A stretch of 64,000 nt of DNA from Poseidonibacter lekithochrous (GTDB lineage: Bacteria > Campylobacterota > Campylobacteria > Campylobacterales > Arcobacteraceae): assembly GCF_013283835.1 (NCBI RefSeq), contig NZ_CP054052.1, positions 2,108,001 to 2,172,000 on the forward strand, written 5' to 3'. Below are positions 27,017 through 35,410 of the stretch, in pieces. The translations under genes were made by a program, and so were the position numbers. Every line of letters begins with the position of its first letter. Position 1 is the stretch's first letter. The notes beneath the pieces are model-generated. The model was not told the DNA's origin and did not search any database. It was given only the letters and a program-made list of their open reading frames with translations.

Positions 27017-27698
27017 TTATATCTTCCTCTGTTTGTACTTCAGTAACTACATCATCAGTTACTATCATCTCTTCATTTTCTAAAAAAGGTTTTAACATAT
27101 CTGGTAAAATCACTTGTTTGATATATGGTCTTATAATCAAAGGTCTATCTTCATCTTCAAATACACCCTTTGCAAACTTGATAACTTTTAGTTTTCGTAA
27201 AGTTCTTAGAGAATCATCTCTTACAGATTTATTCTCATTTGCAGTAAATGAAAGATAAGAAGCTAAAGCAGTATTGAACTCTTCTAGTTCTACTTCAACA
27301 CTAGCATCGTCTTCTACATCTCCTTCATTGAATTTTTGGTTATATAAAATAGCAAGGGCGATAAGATAAGCGCTCTCTTCACTTGTCAAAGACATAGACA
27401 TATTTGATTTCATATCAATATCTTCGAATGAGTCAGGAAAATCAGAACCAGGAGCATATAATCGAATAGATAATAAATCTTCATCATGAATTACATTTAT
27501 ATTTATAAGGTTCAAATAGTCTTTGATAATACTCTCTAATCTTAAAAATTGGTCATAGTATTTTTCTTCTTTTTGAGTGTCTTCTCTACAAATCACACCA
27601 TTTTCTAAAAGATAAGATGTGATTGCCTGAAAATCTTCAAGATTAAGACCTGTTTCTTCCATTAGGTCTATAAAGCTATTATAAATATTAATTGCCAC
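27003..27698 (-). CDS. jetB: Wadjet subunit JetB (DUF4194, kite-like)
   Basis: A 231-residue protein of the DUF4194/JetB type: an N-terminal winged-helix region (ITSYLLENGVICREDTQ), a DYLNLININVIHDEDLLSIRL strand-helix core and an EEFNTALASYL helix before a second winged helix (RTLRKLKVIKF). The MukE-like (kite) subunit dimerises and binds the JetC heads and JetA. It is coupled by overlap to jetA (11 bases) and jetC (14 bases). The acidic tail (VVTEVQTEEDINEDK) is not unusual for this family. Confidence 0.88.
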   Translation of the reverse strand: MAINIYNSFIDLMEETGLNLEDFQAITSYLLENGVICREDTQKEEKYYDQFLRLESIIKDYLNLININVIHDEDLLSIRLYAPGSDFPDSFEDIDMKSNMSMSLTSEESAYLIALAILYNQKFNEGDVEDDASVEVELEEFNTALASYLSFTANENKSVRDDSLRTLRKLKVIKFAKGVFEDEDRPLIIRPYIKQVILPDMLKPFLENEEMIVTDDVVTEVQTEEDINEDK

Positions 27699-29094
27699 TT
27701 GTTTTTTCCTTTTTTCTAATTATATATTCGTCTGTTTCAAAATAGATATTTTTACACTTATTACCAGTATAAATCACTTCATAAGTTTCTTTATCTTGCT
27801 TCATAATATCTGTCGCATAAAGTGCTATTAACATCTCTTTTGGATTTGTGATACTGAAACTATTGTTTGTAATACTCTCACTTTGTGCTTCATCAAAATG
27901 TCTTTGTATATACTCTCTAATCTCTTTTTGAGAATAAGAAAATGATAGATGTTTTCTTTGTTCAAAATTACTCTTAATATATGCATCTTTTGGCATAGTA
28001 ATTTGAGGATTTAGGAAACTTACAGCTTCATCTTTTTTGCTTTTTCTTTTTATTTTAATAGCTGAGAGATTTAGCATCGTAAGGTTTGGATATTTTACTG
28101 CTTTTCCAATACCTTCTAATAACTCTTGTTTTTCTTCTTTTGACTTTGATTTTATGATACTTGCTATTTTTAGAACTTCTTTATTTTTATTAAAAAACAA
28201 AGAGTTTGTTTGTCTAAAAATTACAGTTCCTCTTTGAATATAAGAAGAAATCTCTTTTTTAAGTTGTGGTAGTTTCGTATCACAAGCGTTTTTTAGTCTA
28301 AAATCAATAGCATCTAAGATATTTTTTAAAGCATTTGGATTTTTCTTATACATTGGGAAATGCGCTAGTAGTCGCTTTTGTCTAGCATCTAAACCATCAA
28401 GAGATAAATCTCTTACAATCTCTTCAATATCTAAGATATATCTATTTGCAGAATCCTTACCAAATTTAACGGCAATATCAGAAGCAAACTTGTCTTTTAC
28501 AAAATCGATAAACTTCCCACCTGCTACTTTTACGTCTTCCATTGCTAGTTGCATAAGTACATTTTTTTCATCTCGAAGGTCGTTTATATTGTCTGTTAAA
28601 TCAGAAACTATATATTTTGAGAAGTTAATAGCATCTATTAAATCTGCTGGGTCATCTGACTTTCTATATGATTCTAGTGAGGCTTTTGTAGCTCTTACAT
28701 TTCTTTGTCGTACTAGTATATTTTCTTCATCACTTGAAGCATATAAAACTTGTGCAAACTTCTTTCCACTTTTTGTGAAGTTAAAAGTTTTTATAAGAAG
28801 TGCTTTATCCATGATAAAATCAATCCAACCACAATCTTTTAGTCGTCGTATAATGTAAGAAGCTTTGTCTTTATCATTTTCAAAAGCATTTTCTTCATCG
28901 TCCCTTTGCCATGGGATTTCTTGAATTACAGAATATACAATTTCTCTAGCTTTTTTTCTATCTAATATCTCATCTACTATAAAATCATTGCCATAAAGTG
29001 CTTCGTATAAACAAATCAAAGATTGCTCTACGATTTTGCTGTTTGCACCTGTGAGGGCATTGAAAAAATCTGGATGATTCTGTGTAATTAGCAT
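27688..29094 (-). CDS. jetA: Wadjet subunit JetA (kleisin-like)
   Basis: A 468-residue protein in the JetA position of a complete jetABCD operon. It starts with the type II/III-like opening QNHPDFFNALTGANSKIVEQ, has a winged-helix portion (IIRRLKDCGWIDF), long central helices (about 180-380), and a C-terminal winged helix (AYIKSNFEQRKHLSFSY and beyond). JetA is the MukF/kleisin-like bridge closing the JetC ring. The ATG follows AAAGGTG. It is the first gene of the operon, with a TATAAT at 29129-29124. The subtype (II versus III) cannot be settled by eye. Confidence 0.85.
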   Translation of the reverse strand: MLITQNHPDFFNALTGANSKIVEQSLICLYEALYGNDFIVDEILDRKKAREIVYSVIQEIPWQRDDEENAFENDKDKASYIIRRLKDCGWIDFIMDKALLIKTFNFTKSGKKFAQVLYASSDEENILVRQRNVRATKASLESYRKSDDPADLIDAINFSKYIVSDLTDNINDLRDEKNVLMQLAMEDVKVAGGKFIDFVKDKFASDIAVKFGKDSANRYILDIEEIVRDLSLDGLDARQKRLLAHFPMYKKNPNALKNILDAIDFRLKNACDTKLPQLKKEISSYIQRGTVIFRQTNSLFFNKNKEVLKIASIIKSKSKEEKQELLEGIGKAVKYPNLTMLNLSAIKIKRKSKKDEAVSFLNPQITMPKDAYIKSNFEQRKHLSFSYSQKEIREYIQRHFDEAQSESITNNSFSITNPKEMLIALYATDIMKQDKETYEVIYTGNKCKNIYFETDEYIIRKKEKTSGN

Positions 29095-29123
29095 TTACAC
29101 CTTTCATTACTTTTTAGAATGGA

Positions 29124-29129
29124 ATTATA
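29124..29129 (-). promoter_or_regulatory. jetA: -10 box of the jet operon
   Basis: A perfect TATAAT on the minus strand, 30 bp before the jetA ATG. The 185-bp gap to the HNH gene holds no terminator hairpin with a T run that I can see, so partial read-through from upstream is possible. Confidence 0.5.
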
Positions 29130-29279
29130 CTTTAATAAGTTAAATTGGAATTTAGGTTTTGAGGTTTTTGGAAGAAATATTTGAAGAAATAATGTACTTA
29201 CTTCTTCCTTTGAATAAATATATTTATTTTATTAGCTTGATATAATTATATTTAACCAATAATTGATTCGGATAATTTG

Positions 29280-29999
29280 TTAGCCCTTAAATATATTTTC
29301 TCGATGAAATTTTAAATATTCTTTATGCTTATTTTCAATTCTTTTTAATTTAAAGTTACTATTTATATTAAATATTAAAGGACTTGTTAAAATACTTGAT
29401 ATTTTAATACAACAATCATCTCGAAATGTAATATATCCTTTATCAAATAATTCATCCAACATTGGATTTAATAATAAACCATTATATTTATCAATTCTTT
29501 CATTATCATTTGAATCTTTCCATGGCTTGATATGTGAAGCTTTTAACAACTCTACAATATCAACATTTGTTACAGCGCATTCTGAATTCCAATATTTAAT
29601 TAATGATTCTCTAAATTTATTTTGACCAATTCTAGTATTAATTGTTAATGAACCTGTTGTAGAATATTGTTTTAATAATTCTTGATTATCATTATCTGTA
29701 TTTCCATCTAATACAGTAACAATAAAAAAAGATTCTGGATTATTCCATATAATTGGTTCAAATAGTTTTTGAAGTCTTACTGGAAAACTTATTGCTTTAC
29801 CACTTGTAATTTGAAAGTTATCAATTATATCAATATTAAAATGATTCTCAAATTTAATATGTAACAATCTTTTTGTACCATCTTGTAAATTACAATGTGT
29901 GGAAACATCTTTTTGTGTTGTAAATAAATGTAATTCTTTTTTTCTATCTTTAAATGGTTGTTTCCAACTAATATTACTTAATTTTTCTAATCTTGCCAA
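29280..29999 (-). CDS. HNH endonuclease (HNH_2 type)
   Basis: A 239-residue protein. The C-terminal half is an HNH_2 nuclease: WNSECAVTNVDIVELLKASH, HIKPWKDSNDNERIDKYNGL and LLLNPMLDELFDKGYITF, with catalytic His in ASHI and metal ligands in the following Asn/His-type positions. The N-terminal ~120 residues are a beta-rich specificity-type domain not recognised further. Such proteins are widespread restriction-like endonucleases. The start is TTG 29999, 9 bases after AAGGA. It lies between the jet operon (185 bp) and the large ATPase (143 bp), on the same strand; it may work with the latter or independently. Confidence 0.85.
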   Translation of the reverse strand: MARLEKLSNISWKQPFKDRKKELHLFTTQKDVSTHCNLQDGTKRLLHIKFENHFNIDIIDNFQITSGKAISFPVRLQKLFEPIIWNNPESFFIVTVLDGNTDNDNQELLKQYSTTGSLTINTRIGQNKFRESLIKYWNSECAVTNVDIVELLKASHIKPWKDSNDNERIDKYNGLLLNPMLDELFDKGYITFRDDCCIKISSILTSPLIFNINSNFKLKRIENKHKEYLKFHRENIFKG

Positions 30000-30142
30000 A
30001 ATGTACTTTCCTTGTGACTAACTCTTGACTTCTGCGACGCTTGCCTACGCTGCAAAATTTTGTTTATTTTTGTTTATTCTTTTAATAATTTTGAATAGTG
30101 TCCCGTTATTTTGAGTCAAAAATTATATATATTTTGATTTTT

Positions 30143-33100
30143 TTAACTCGATTCAATTATTTTATTTAATAGATTTTGATAGATATTTCCTATATCGTAT
30201 ATTTTTTGATTTTCAACTAAATATATATGATATTTAATACCTTTTTCTTTTGCTATTTTGAGTTCATTTTCACTCATTATAAAATGTCCTTTTGAGAAGT
30301 TTTTAACTTCAACAAAGTGTTTTTGGTTATCTTCTATATATTCAAAATCATAACCTAAACTATCATCTCCATTTTCAGCATATCCAGAAACTTGTATATA
30401 ATCTGGGAAATTATCTTTAACAATATTTTCAGCTTCTTCTCCAGCTTTAACCTTGAATTCATTTTGTTGCTCTTGAGATAAATTTGAATAGTTATTATTA
30501 AAATGATTATTCTTATATTTAGTTTTTAATGAATCTTTAAAATTATTGCAAGTTTTATGAAATTTAGGAAAACTTTTAATTAATTCAGGCATTTCATTAA
30601 ATATATTTTCAAATTCTAGAACTGAATTATCAATAAATCCATTTTTTATTTCTTCATTTTCTAATATATTAGAATTATTACTTTTACTTTTTCCTTGATT
30701 ATCTATAACATATTCAGAAACACTATTTATATCATTGTCTTGTTTTACTTTATTTTCAATTTGAATATCTAATGTGTCGACTATATACATATCTTCTTTT
30801 TTATTTAATAATTTTTTTATATCATTTAAAAGATTTGAACCATATTTATTTGTTAATTCATACTCATACTCACCGAAATCAGCATTTCTAAAAATATTTC
30901 TAAATTTACCATTATCATCAAAGTCAATCGTTAAAAGAATATTTTCTATACTGTTAGTTAAGTTTAAGTTTTTTGAGAATTCATTAATAATATCCTTTGA
31001 ATGAATATAAAAAATATTATTTGAATAAATCATTTCAAAATTTTCTATTTCTACTTTTAATTTATTAGCAAAGCAGTCAAAAGTACCAAATTTAATATCT
31101 AAAATATTTAATTCATTTGCTAATCTTTCTTTTTCTTTATTATTTTTATTTAAAGAGCCAAAAGCTAAAAAATATGCTTTTAAAGAATTAAAATATTTAT
31201 CAAAATCTATACTATTTATTTTTCGAAAGTTCTTTATCTCATAATTATAAGTAGGAAATCTTTCAACTCCAAAAGTTTTTATAACTTTATTTATATTAAG
31301 ATTTATTGGTAAATCTATTAATTCATATCTATTCTGAATTGATTGAAGTTGTTTGCTATTATCTAAATAATAAAGTTTTTTGCTATCTTCATAATCTTGC
31401 CTTTTAGTAAAGACTTGGAAAGTTTCATTTTGAAAATTAAACTCTTTGCCTAAGATTTCTTTATATACTTGTGGTGCAAAATTACCTTTTTTATCTATTT
31501 TATATAAATTTTGAAGTAAAAATAGACTATTAATTTCATCAAAATCTTGTTTAATTCCAAACTCTTCTAATAACTTTATTCTATAAGAATTGTTTTCATA
31601 TTCAATAGGCGGATTTATTAAAGAAATACCATAATCTTTTAAAATCCAATATTGATAATTTAAAAACTTATTTTGTAAACATTCTAAAACACCTTTAGTT
31701 TTAACAATATTTTCTTTTTCAAGAAGCAAAATTAATTTATCAAATTGTAATTCTGAAATATTTTTTAATTTATAAATTTCATTTACATTATCTATTTTTA
31801 TATATTTAACATATCTATTTACACCAAGCCAAACTAAAAAATTTTCTACTTCATTTATATCAAAATTATCTAAACCTAAACCTTTAAATTCAATCACTAT
31901 CTCATTATCATTATAAAAAGGCGTTTCAACATTCTTTAAAAATAAATCATGAACTAAAGTCTCTTTATTATTCCTATTTAATAGTTTTGGAGATTGTATT
32001 TTAATTTTACTATTATTTAAACTTTCTCCAAGAATATCTTTTTTTGTTTCTTTCCAAACTTCAAAAATATCAGAATAATTTGGATTATCTTTTTTTAATA
32101 AAGTTTTAATAATCTTTTTATTATTAGGTTTTTCTATTCCAATCCATTTTAAAAAATCTTCATCTAAATTTAAATTACTGTTAATTAAATCATTGGGAAT
32201 ATGTTTTTTCGCAACTTCTGTACATTGAAAGAGTTTTGAATTTTTCATAATATTATCTTGATTATTTAATAAAAATAAAACTTGGTTTTTTTCTCTTTTG
32301 TCATCTTTTTGATATTTTTTAGATAAAAGAATTATTATCTCTTTTCTATCTTTAATTGTTATATTATTTTCTTGAGATAAAAGTTCTAAAAATCTTGTTA
32401 CTAAATCTTCTCTTTTTGGTTCAGATAATCCAAGCCATTCTAAAAATTCTTGGCTAACTTCAAAATCAAATTTAGCTATTACCTGCCTAGGGTGACAAAA
32501 TTTAGATTTTTCATTATTTAAATATAAATATTTGGCTTTCTCTAAAATATTATTATATGTCGTCTTTAATTTAAATTCAATGTCAGGTAAATCAATTTTA
32601 TTGTTTTTTTTATAGATAAAAATCAAATCTTTTATTTTTTCATAAAGATCTATTTTACTTAAAAAAATCTTTTTAACTATTTTATTATCTGTAGCTTCTT
32701 TGACCCTTAACCATTTTAAAAATTCATCTGTGTTTTTTGATTTTTTTAAACCTAATTTTTCATAATTAAAGATTAATTCACTTTCTGAAAAATATTTTTC
32801 TGTAAATTTAGTTCTTAAAAATAAACTATTAGATAACCTACCAAAAATAAAAATATCATCTGTATCAGGCTTAAAATGTATCTCTTGTTTTTCTTTAGAA
32901 TTAAATAAAAATTTTAGAATAGATTTGCTTTTATCAATATCTAAATCTTTTTTTCTTAATAAATTAATTTTTTCAATTGCAATGTTTTCAGGATTAAATT
33001 CTTTAATGTTCAACCATTCCAAAAATTCTTGGATTTTTTCATTAGAATATTTAGCTAAACCTAAACTATCTTTAGAAGCTATGATACTTTCTTTTTCACA

Positions 33101-35083
33101 ATTTTCATTATATGGAAAAAGCGTTTCTACATCTGATATTACATTATTTCCGTCTAAAACTAATATTTTTTTAACTGTTCTAATCTTTTTATTATCTAAA
33201 TTATCATTAAATTCATTTTTTAAAATAAATAAAGAGTGTAAAGATTTTTGAATATCTTTTTTATTATTATTTTCTTCAATTACTTTATCTAAAACTTCTT
33301 GGGCATTAAAATTTTTAGCTCCAAGCCAAAAAAGAAAATTATCAATATCTTTAAATTTATCTATTTCTAAAGTTTTATAGTTTTCAATAATACTTTCTTC
33401 ATCACAAATTTTAAGAATTCTTGTATCTCTAATATATTTATCTGAAATTTCCAAAAGTTTTATAGATGGTTTTTTAAATTTTATTTTATTTTTAAACAAT
33501 GCGTAAAGTGCTTTTAATTTAACTTGAATAGTTTTATTAGAATTAATAATAGGGTTAATTAAATTTTTTTGTATATCAAATTCATAAACAGAAGTAATAT
33601 TATCTAATCTATCTTTATCTAATTTATTCTGTAAATCAGGATAAATATAATTAATTTCTACAAAATCAGGTATTTCTAAATTTAAAAATATATCATCATA
33701 AAAAAATATTTCATCTTTTAATTTTTTATCTTGATTAATTAAAAGAGATAAATTTTTATTTATATAAGATGTATTATTCTTTATAACTAAAATATTCTCT
33801 ATAAGTTCTATTCTCTCGTCAATAGAGAGTTTTTTATTACTTATATTATTTAAAGCCAATATTAAATCAGGAGAACTATACTTAATATAATTAGACTTAA
33901 ATTCATAAAAATATTCATTAGCTTTAATACAATTAGATAATGTTTCAGAATGATTTTCTAAAAAGTTTGAAAACTTTTTACTATAAAAAGACATACTTTT
34001 AATGTCAATATATTTATTATTTATACATGGATATATTTCTGCTGTTTCTTTCCATTCTTCTATAATTTTATAAAAATCAAATTTTTCTAAAACCTCATTT
34101 TTATGTGTAATATTTACAAACTCATAAGCTTTCCAATTAGATATTTTCTCTTTTAAATTTTCGGCCGTTTTAATAATAAAATAAGCCAGTTCTTTAACTA
34201 TAAATCTATTCTTTTCAGTATCCACAATTGTATTTCTTGAAGAATCTAAATCAAAAGTTGTATGAATTAATGCAGGAAAATCTATTTTAATATTAGTTGG
34301 AAAATAAGAGAATAGGAATGAATTAAATTTTTCATTTTTGGGTGGTATAATAATTTTAATTTGATAATGTTCATTTTCATCATCTTCTTCTTTTAAATCA
34401 TCAGGTAAACCTTTTTCTTCTGTAAAAACTTTCCAATCTTTTTTAGAAAAACTTCTTTCTTCCTCATCTTTAATTATTCTTATTTCTTTTATATGGTTGA
34501 TAAATAATAGTAATTCTTCTGAAATATTTTCTATTTGTTCAATAATACTATCTTGAGATTCTTTTTTATAGTGAATAGCAATATATGTAATATATTTATT
34601 TGAAATATGAATATTTTTTATCCAACATCTCGTATTATTTTCATCAATCCATTCAGGAGCAGATAAAATTGCTCTTTTTTTATCTTGTTGCAGTCTATTT
34701 CGGTTTTCTTCAGAAAACTCTATATTTAAGTTTTCACTTTTTACATAAATTTCTCCAGCCCAATTTAATAAAGAACGAAAACCTAAACCTTTATTTCCTA
34801 TAAATGTTTTGTCTTTTGAGCTTAAATGAGCCATCATTAAAGATTTTAAACCTTTTTCTGAAAAAGCATTACCACTATTAGCAATAATTACTATTCTATT
34901 TTTTGTATCTAGTTTAATTATTGCTTGTTCAGATTTTTGATCATCTATATTTTGAAGTAGTTCTAAAAGTTGTCGGCCATTATATTCTTTTAATATCTCT
35001 TTCTCTTGTTTATAATCTGCGATTTTTCTTTCAGGTATCTCATTATTAAGTTTTTCTCTAAACTCTTCAAATATTTTTTTCAA
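30143..35083 (-). CDS. Sacsin-like GHKL ATPase with six FLxWLG repeats and a C-terminal DUF3883 nuclease-like domain
   Basis: A 1646-residue protein. TTG 35083 is chosen because AAAGGA lies 8 bases before it; an earlier TTG at 35119 has none. Residues ~40-100 contain a Bergerat/HSP90-type ATP site: RQLLELLQNIDDQ (N box), IIANSGNAFSEKGLKSLM and FIGNKGLGFRSLLNW, as in sacsin and NO VEIN-like proteins. From about 580 to 1090 six ~100-residue repeats each begin with FLxWLG or a close variant (FLFWLGAKNF, FLEWLNIKEF, FLKWLRVKEA, FLEWLGLSEP, FLKWIGIEKP, FLVWLGVNRY). The last ~100 residues are a DUF3883 domain with GYDFEYIED and HFVEVKNF, resembling a PD-(D/E)XK nuclease core. Similar proteins occur in defence islands. 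Codon use is extremely AT-rich, even here. Confidence 0.8.
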   Translation of the reverse strand: MKKIFEEFREKLNNEIPERKIADYKQEKEILKEYNGRQLLELLQNIDDQKSEQAIIKLDTKNRIVIIANSGNAFSEKGLKSLMMAHLSSKDKTFIGNKGLGFRSLLNWAGEIYVKSENLNIEFSEENRNRLQQDKKRAILSAPEWIDENNTRCWIKNIHISNKYITYIAIHYKKESQDSIIEQIENISEELLLFINHIKEIRIIKDEEERSFSKKDWKVFTEEKGLPDDLKEEDDENEHYQIKIIIPPKNEKFNSFLFSYFPTNIKIDFPALIHTTFDLDSSRNTIVDTEKNRFIVKELAYFIIKTAENLKEKISNWKAYEFVNITHKNEVLEKFDFYKIIEEWKETAEIYPCINNKYIDIKSMSFYSKKFSNFLENHSETLSNCIKANEYFYEFKSNYIKYSSPDLILALNNISNKKLSIDERIELIENILVIKNNTSYINKNLSLLINQDKKLKDEIFFYDDIFLNLEIPDFVEINYIYPDLQNKLDKDRLDNITSVYEFDIQKNLINPIINSNKTIQVKLKALYALFKNKIKFKKPSIKLLEISDKYIRDTRILKICDEESIIENYKTLEIDKFKDIDNFLFWLGAKNFNAQEVLDKVIEENNNKKDIQKSLHSLFILKNEFNDNLDNKKIRTVKKILVLDGNNVISDVETLFPYNENCEKESIIASKDSLGLAKYSNEKIQEFLEWLNIKEFNPENIAIEKINLLRKKDLDIDKSKSILKFLFNSKEKQEIHFKPDTDDIFIFGRLSNSLFLRTKFTEKYFSESELIFNYEKLGLKKSKNTDEFLKWLRVKEATDNKIVKKIFLSKIDLYEKIKDLIFIYKKNNKIDLPDIEFKLKTTYNNILEKAKYLYLNNEKSKFCHPRQVIAKFDFEVSQEFLEWLGLSEPKREDLVTRFLELLSQENNITIKDRKEIIILLSKKYQKDDKREKNQVLFLLNNQDNIMKNSKLFQCTEVAKKHIPNDLINSNLNLDEDFLKWIGIEKPNNKKIIKTLLKKDNPNYSDIFEVWKETKKDILGESLNNSKIKIQSPKLLNRNNKETLVHDLFLKNVETPFYNDNEIVIEFKGLGLDNFDINEVENFLVWLGVNRYVKYIKIDNVNEIYKLKNISELQFDKLILLLEKENIVKTKGVLECLQNKFLNYQYWILKDYGISLINPPIEYENNSYRIKLLEEFGIKQDFDEINSLFLLQNLYKIDKKGNFAPQVYKEILGKEFNFQNETFQVFTKRQDYEDSKKLYYLDNSKQLQSIQNRYELIDLPINLNINKVIKTFGVERFPTYNYEIKNFRKINSIDFDKYFNSLKAYFLAFGSLNKNNKEKERLANELNILDIKFGTFDCFANKLKVEIENFEMIYSNNIFYIHSKDIINEFSKNLNLTNSIENILLTIDFDDNGKFRNIFRNADFGEYEYELTNKYGSNLLNDIKKLLNKKEDMYIVDTLDIQIENKVKQDNDINSVSEYVIDNQGKSKSNNSNILENEEIKNGFIDNSVLEFENIFNEMPELIKSFPKFHKTCNNFKDSLKTKYKNNHFNNNYSNLSQEQQNEFKVKAGEEAENIVKDNFPDYIQVSGYAENGDDSLGYDFEYIEDNQKHFVEVKNFSKGHFIMSENELKIAKEKGIKYHIYLVENQKIYDIGNIYQNLLNKIIESS

Positions 35084-35105
35084 ATTCTTTATTCCTTTAA
35101 AATTT

Positions 35106-35230
35106 AAGAGGACAGGCAACTTTAATTTATTAGATTCTAAGTAACATAAAATTCAATAGTAATACTTCTTGCAATAAACAAGATATACTACATATATTAA
35201 AGTTTTACATTTAAAGTTGGCTATCCTCTT
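35106..35230. repeat. 20-bp imperfect inverted repeat upstream of the large ATPase gene
   Basis: AAGAGGACAGGCAACTTTAA (35106-35125) and TTAAAGTTGGCTATCCTCTT (35211-35230) are inverted copies matching at 18 of 20 positions, 85 bp apart. The copies flank the likely promoter region of the ATPase gene. They may be terminal repeats of a small inserted element, a regulator site pair, or a long-range mRNA stem. Confidence 0.6.
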
Positions 35231-35324
35231 TTTTGTAAATATGTATATTTATAAGATTAATTCCAACAAAACCTAAAAAATGATACTAATGTAAAATATA
35301 TTATATTAAGTAACTATCTAGATA

Positions 35325-35387
35325 TAACGTTTTAAATGAGCCAATAAATTGCCCGCAGGGTAATTTATTGGCTCCACTGATTTGTTA
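35325..35387 (-). other. attC-like integron recombination site
   Basis: Read on the minus strand, the 63-bp site runs from TAACAAATC to AACGTTA, the R'' and R' boxes of attC. Between them lies a nearly perfect inverted repeat, GAGCCAATAAATT / AATTTATTGGCTC, with a short CCC/GGG top. Terminal TAAC/GTTA complementarity plus a central palindrome is the diagnostic layout. It lies 24 bp downstream of the stop of the HEPN gene on the same strand, exactly where a cassette gene carries its attC. A broken integron integrase lies on the far side of that gene. Confidence 0.75.
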
Positions 35388-35410
35388 TCTTGTATTTCTG
35401 TTTCTCAAAT

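Noticed and set aside
30005-30100. Possible second attC after the large ATPase gene (TAAC...GTTA ends with GC-rich patch)
   Set aside because: The ends match only in TAAC/GTTA, and no central palindrome connects them.
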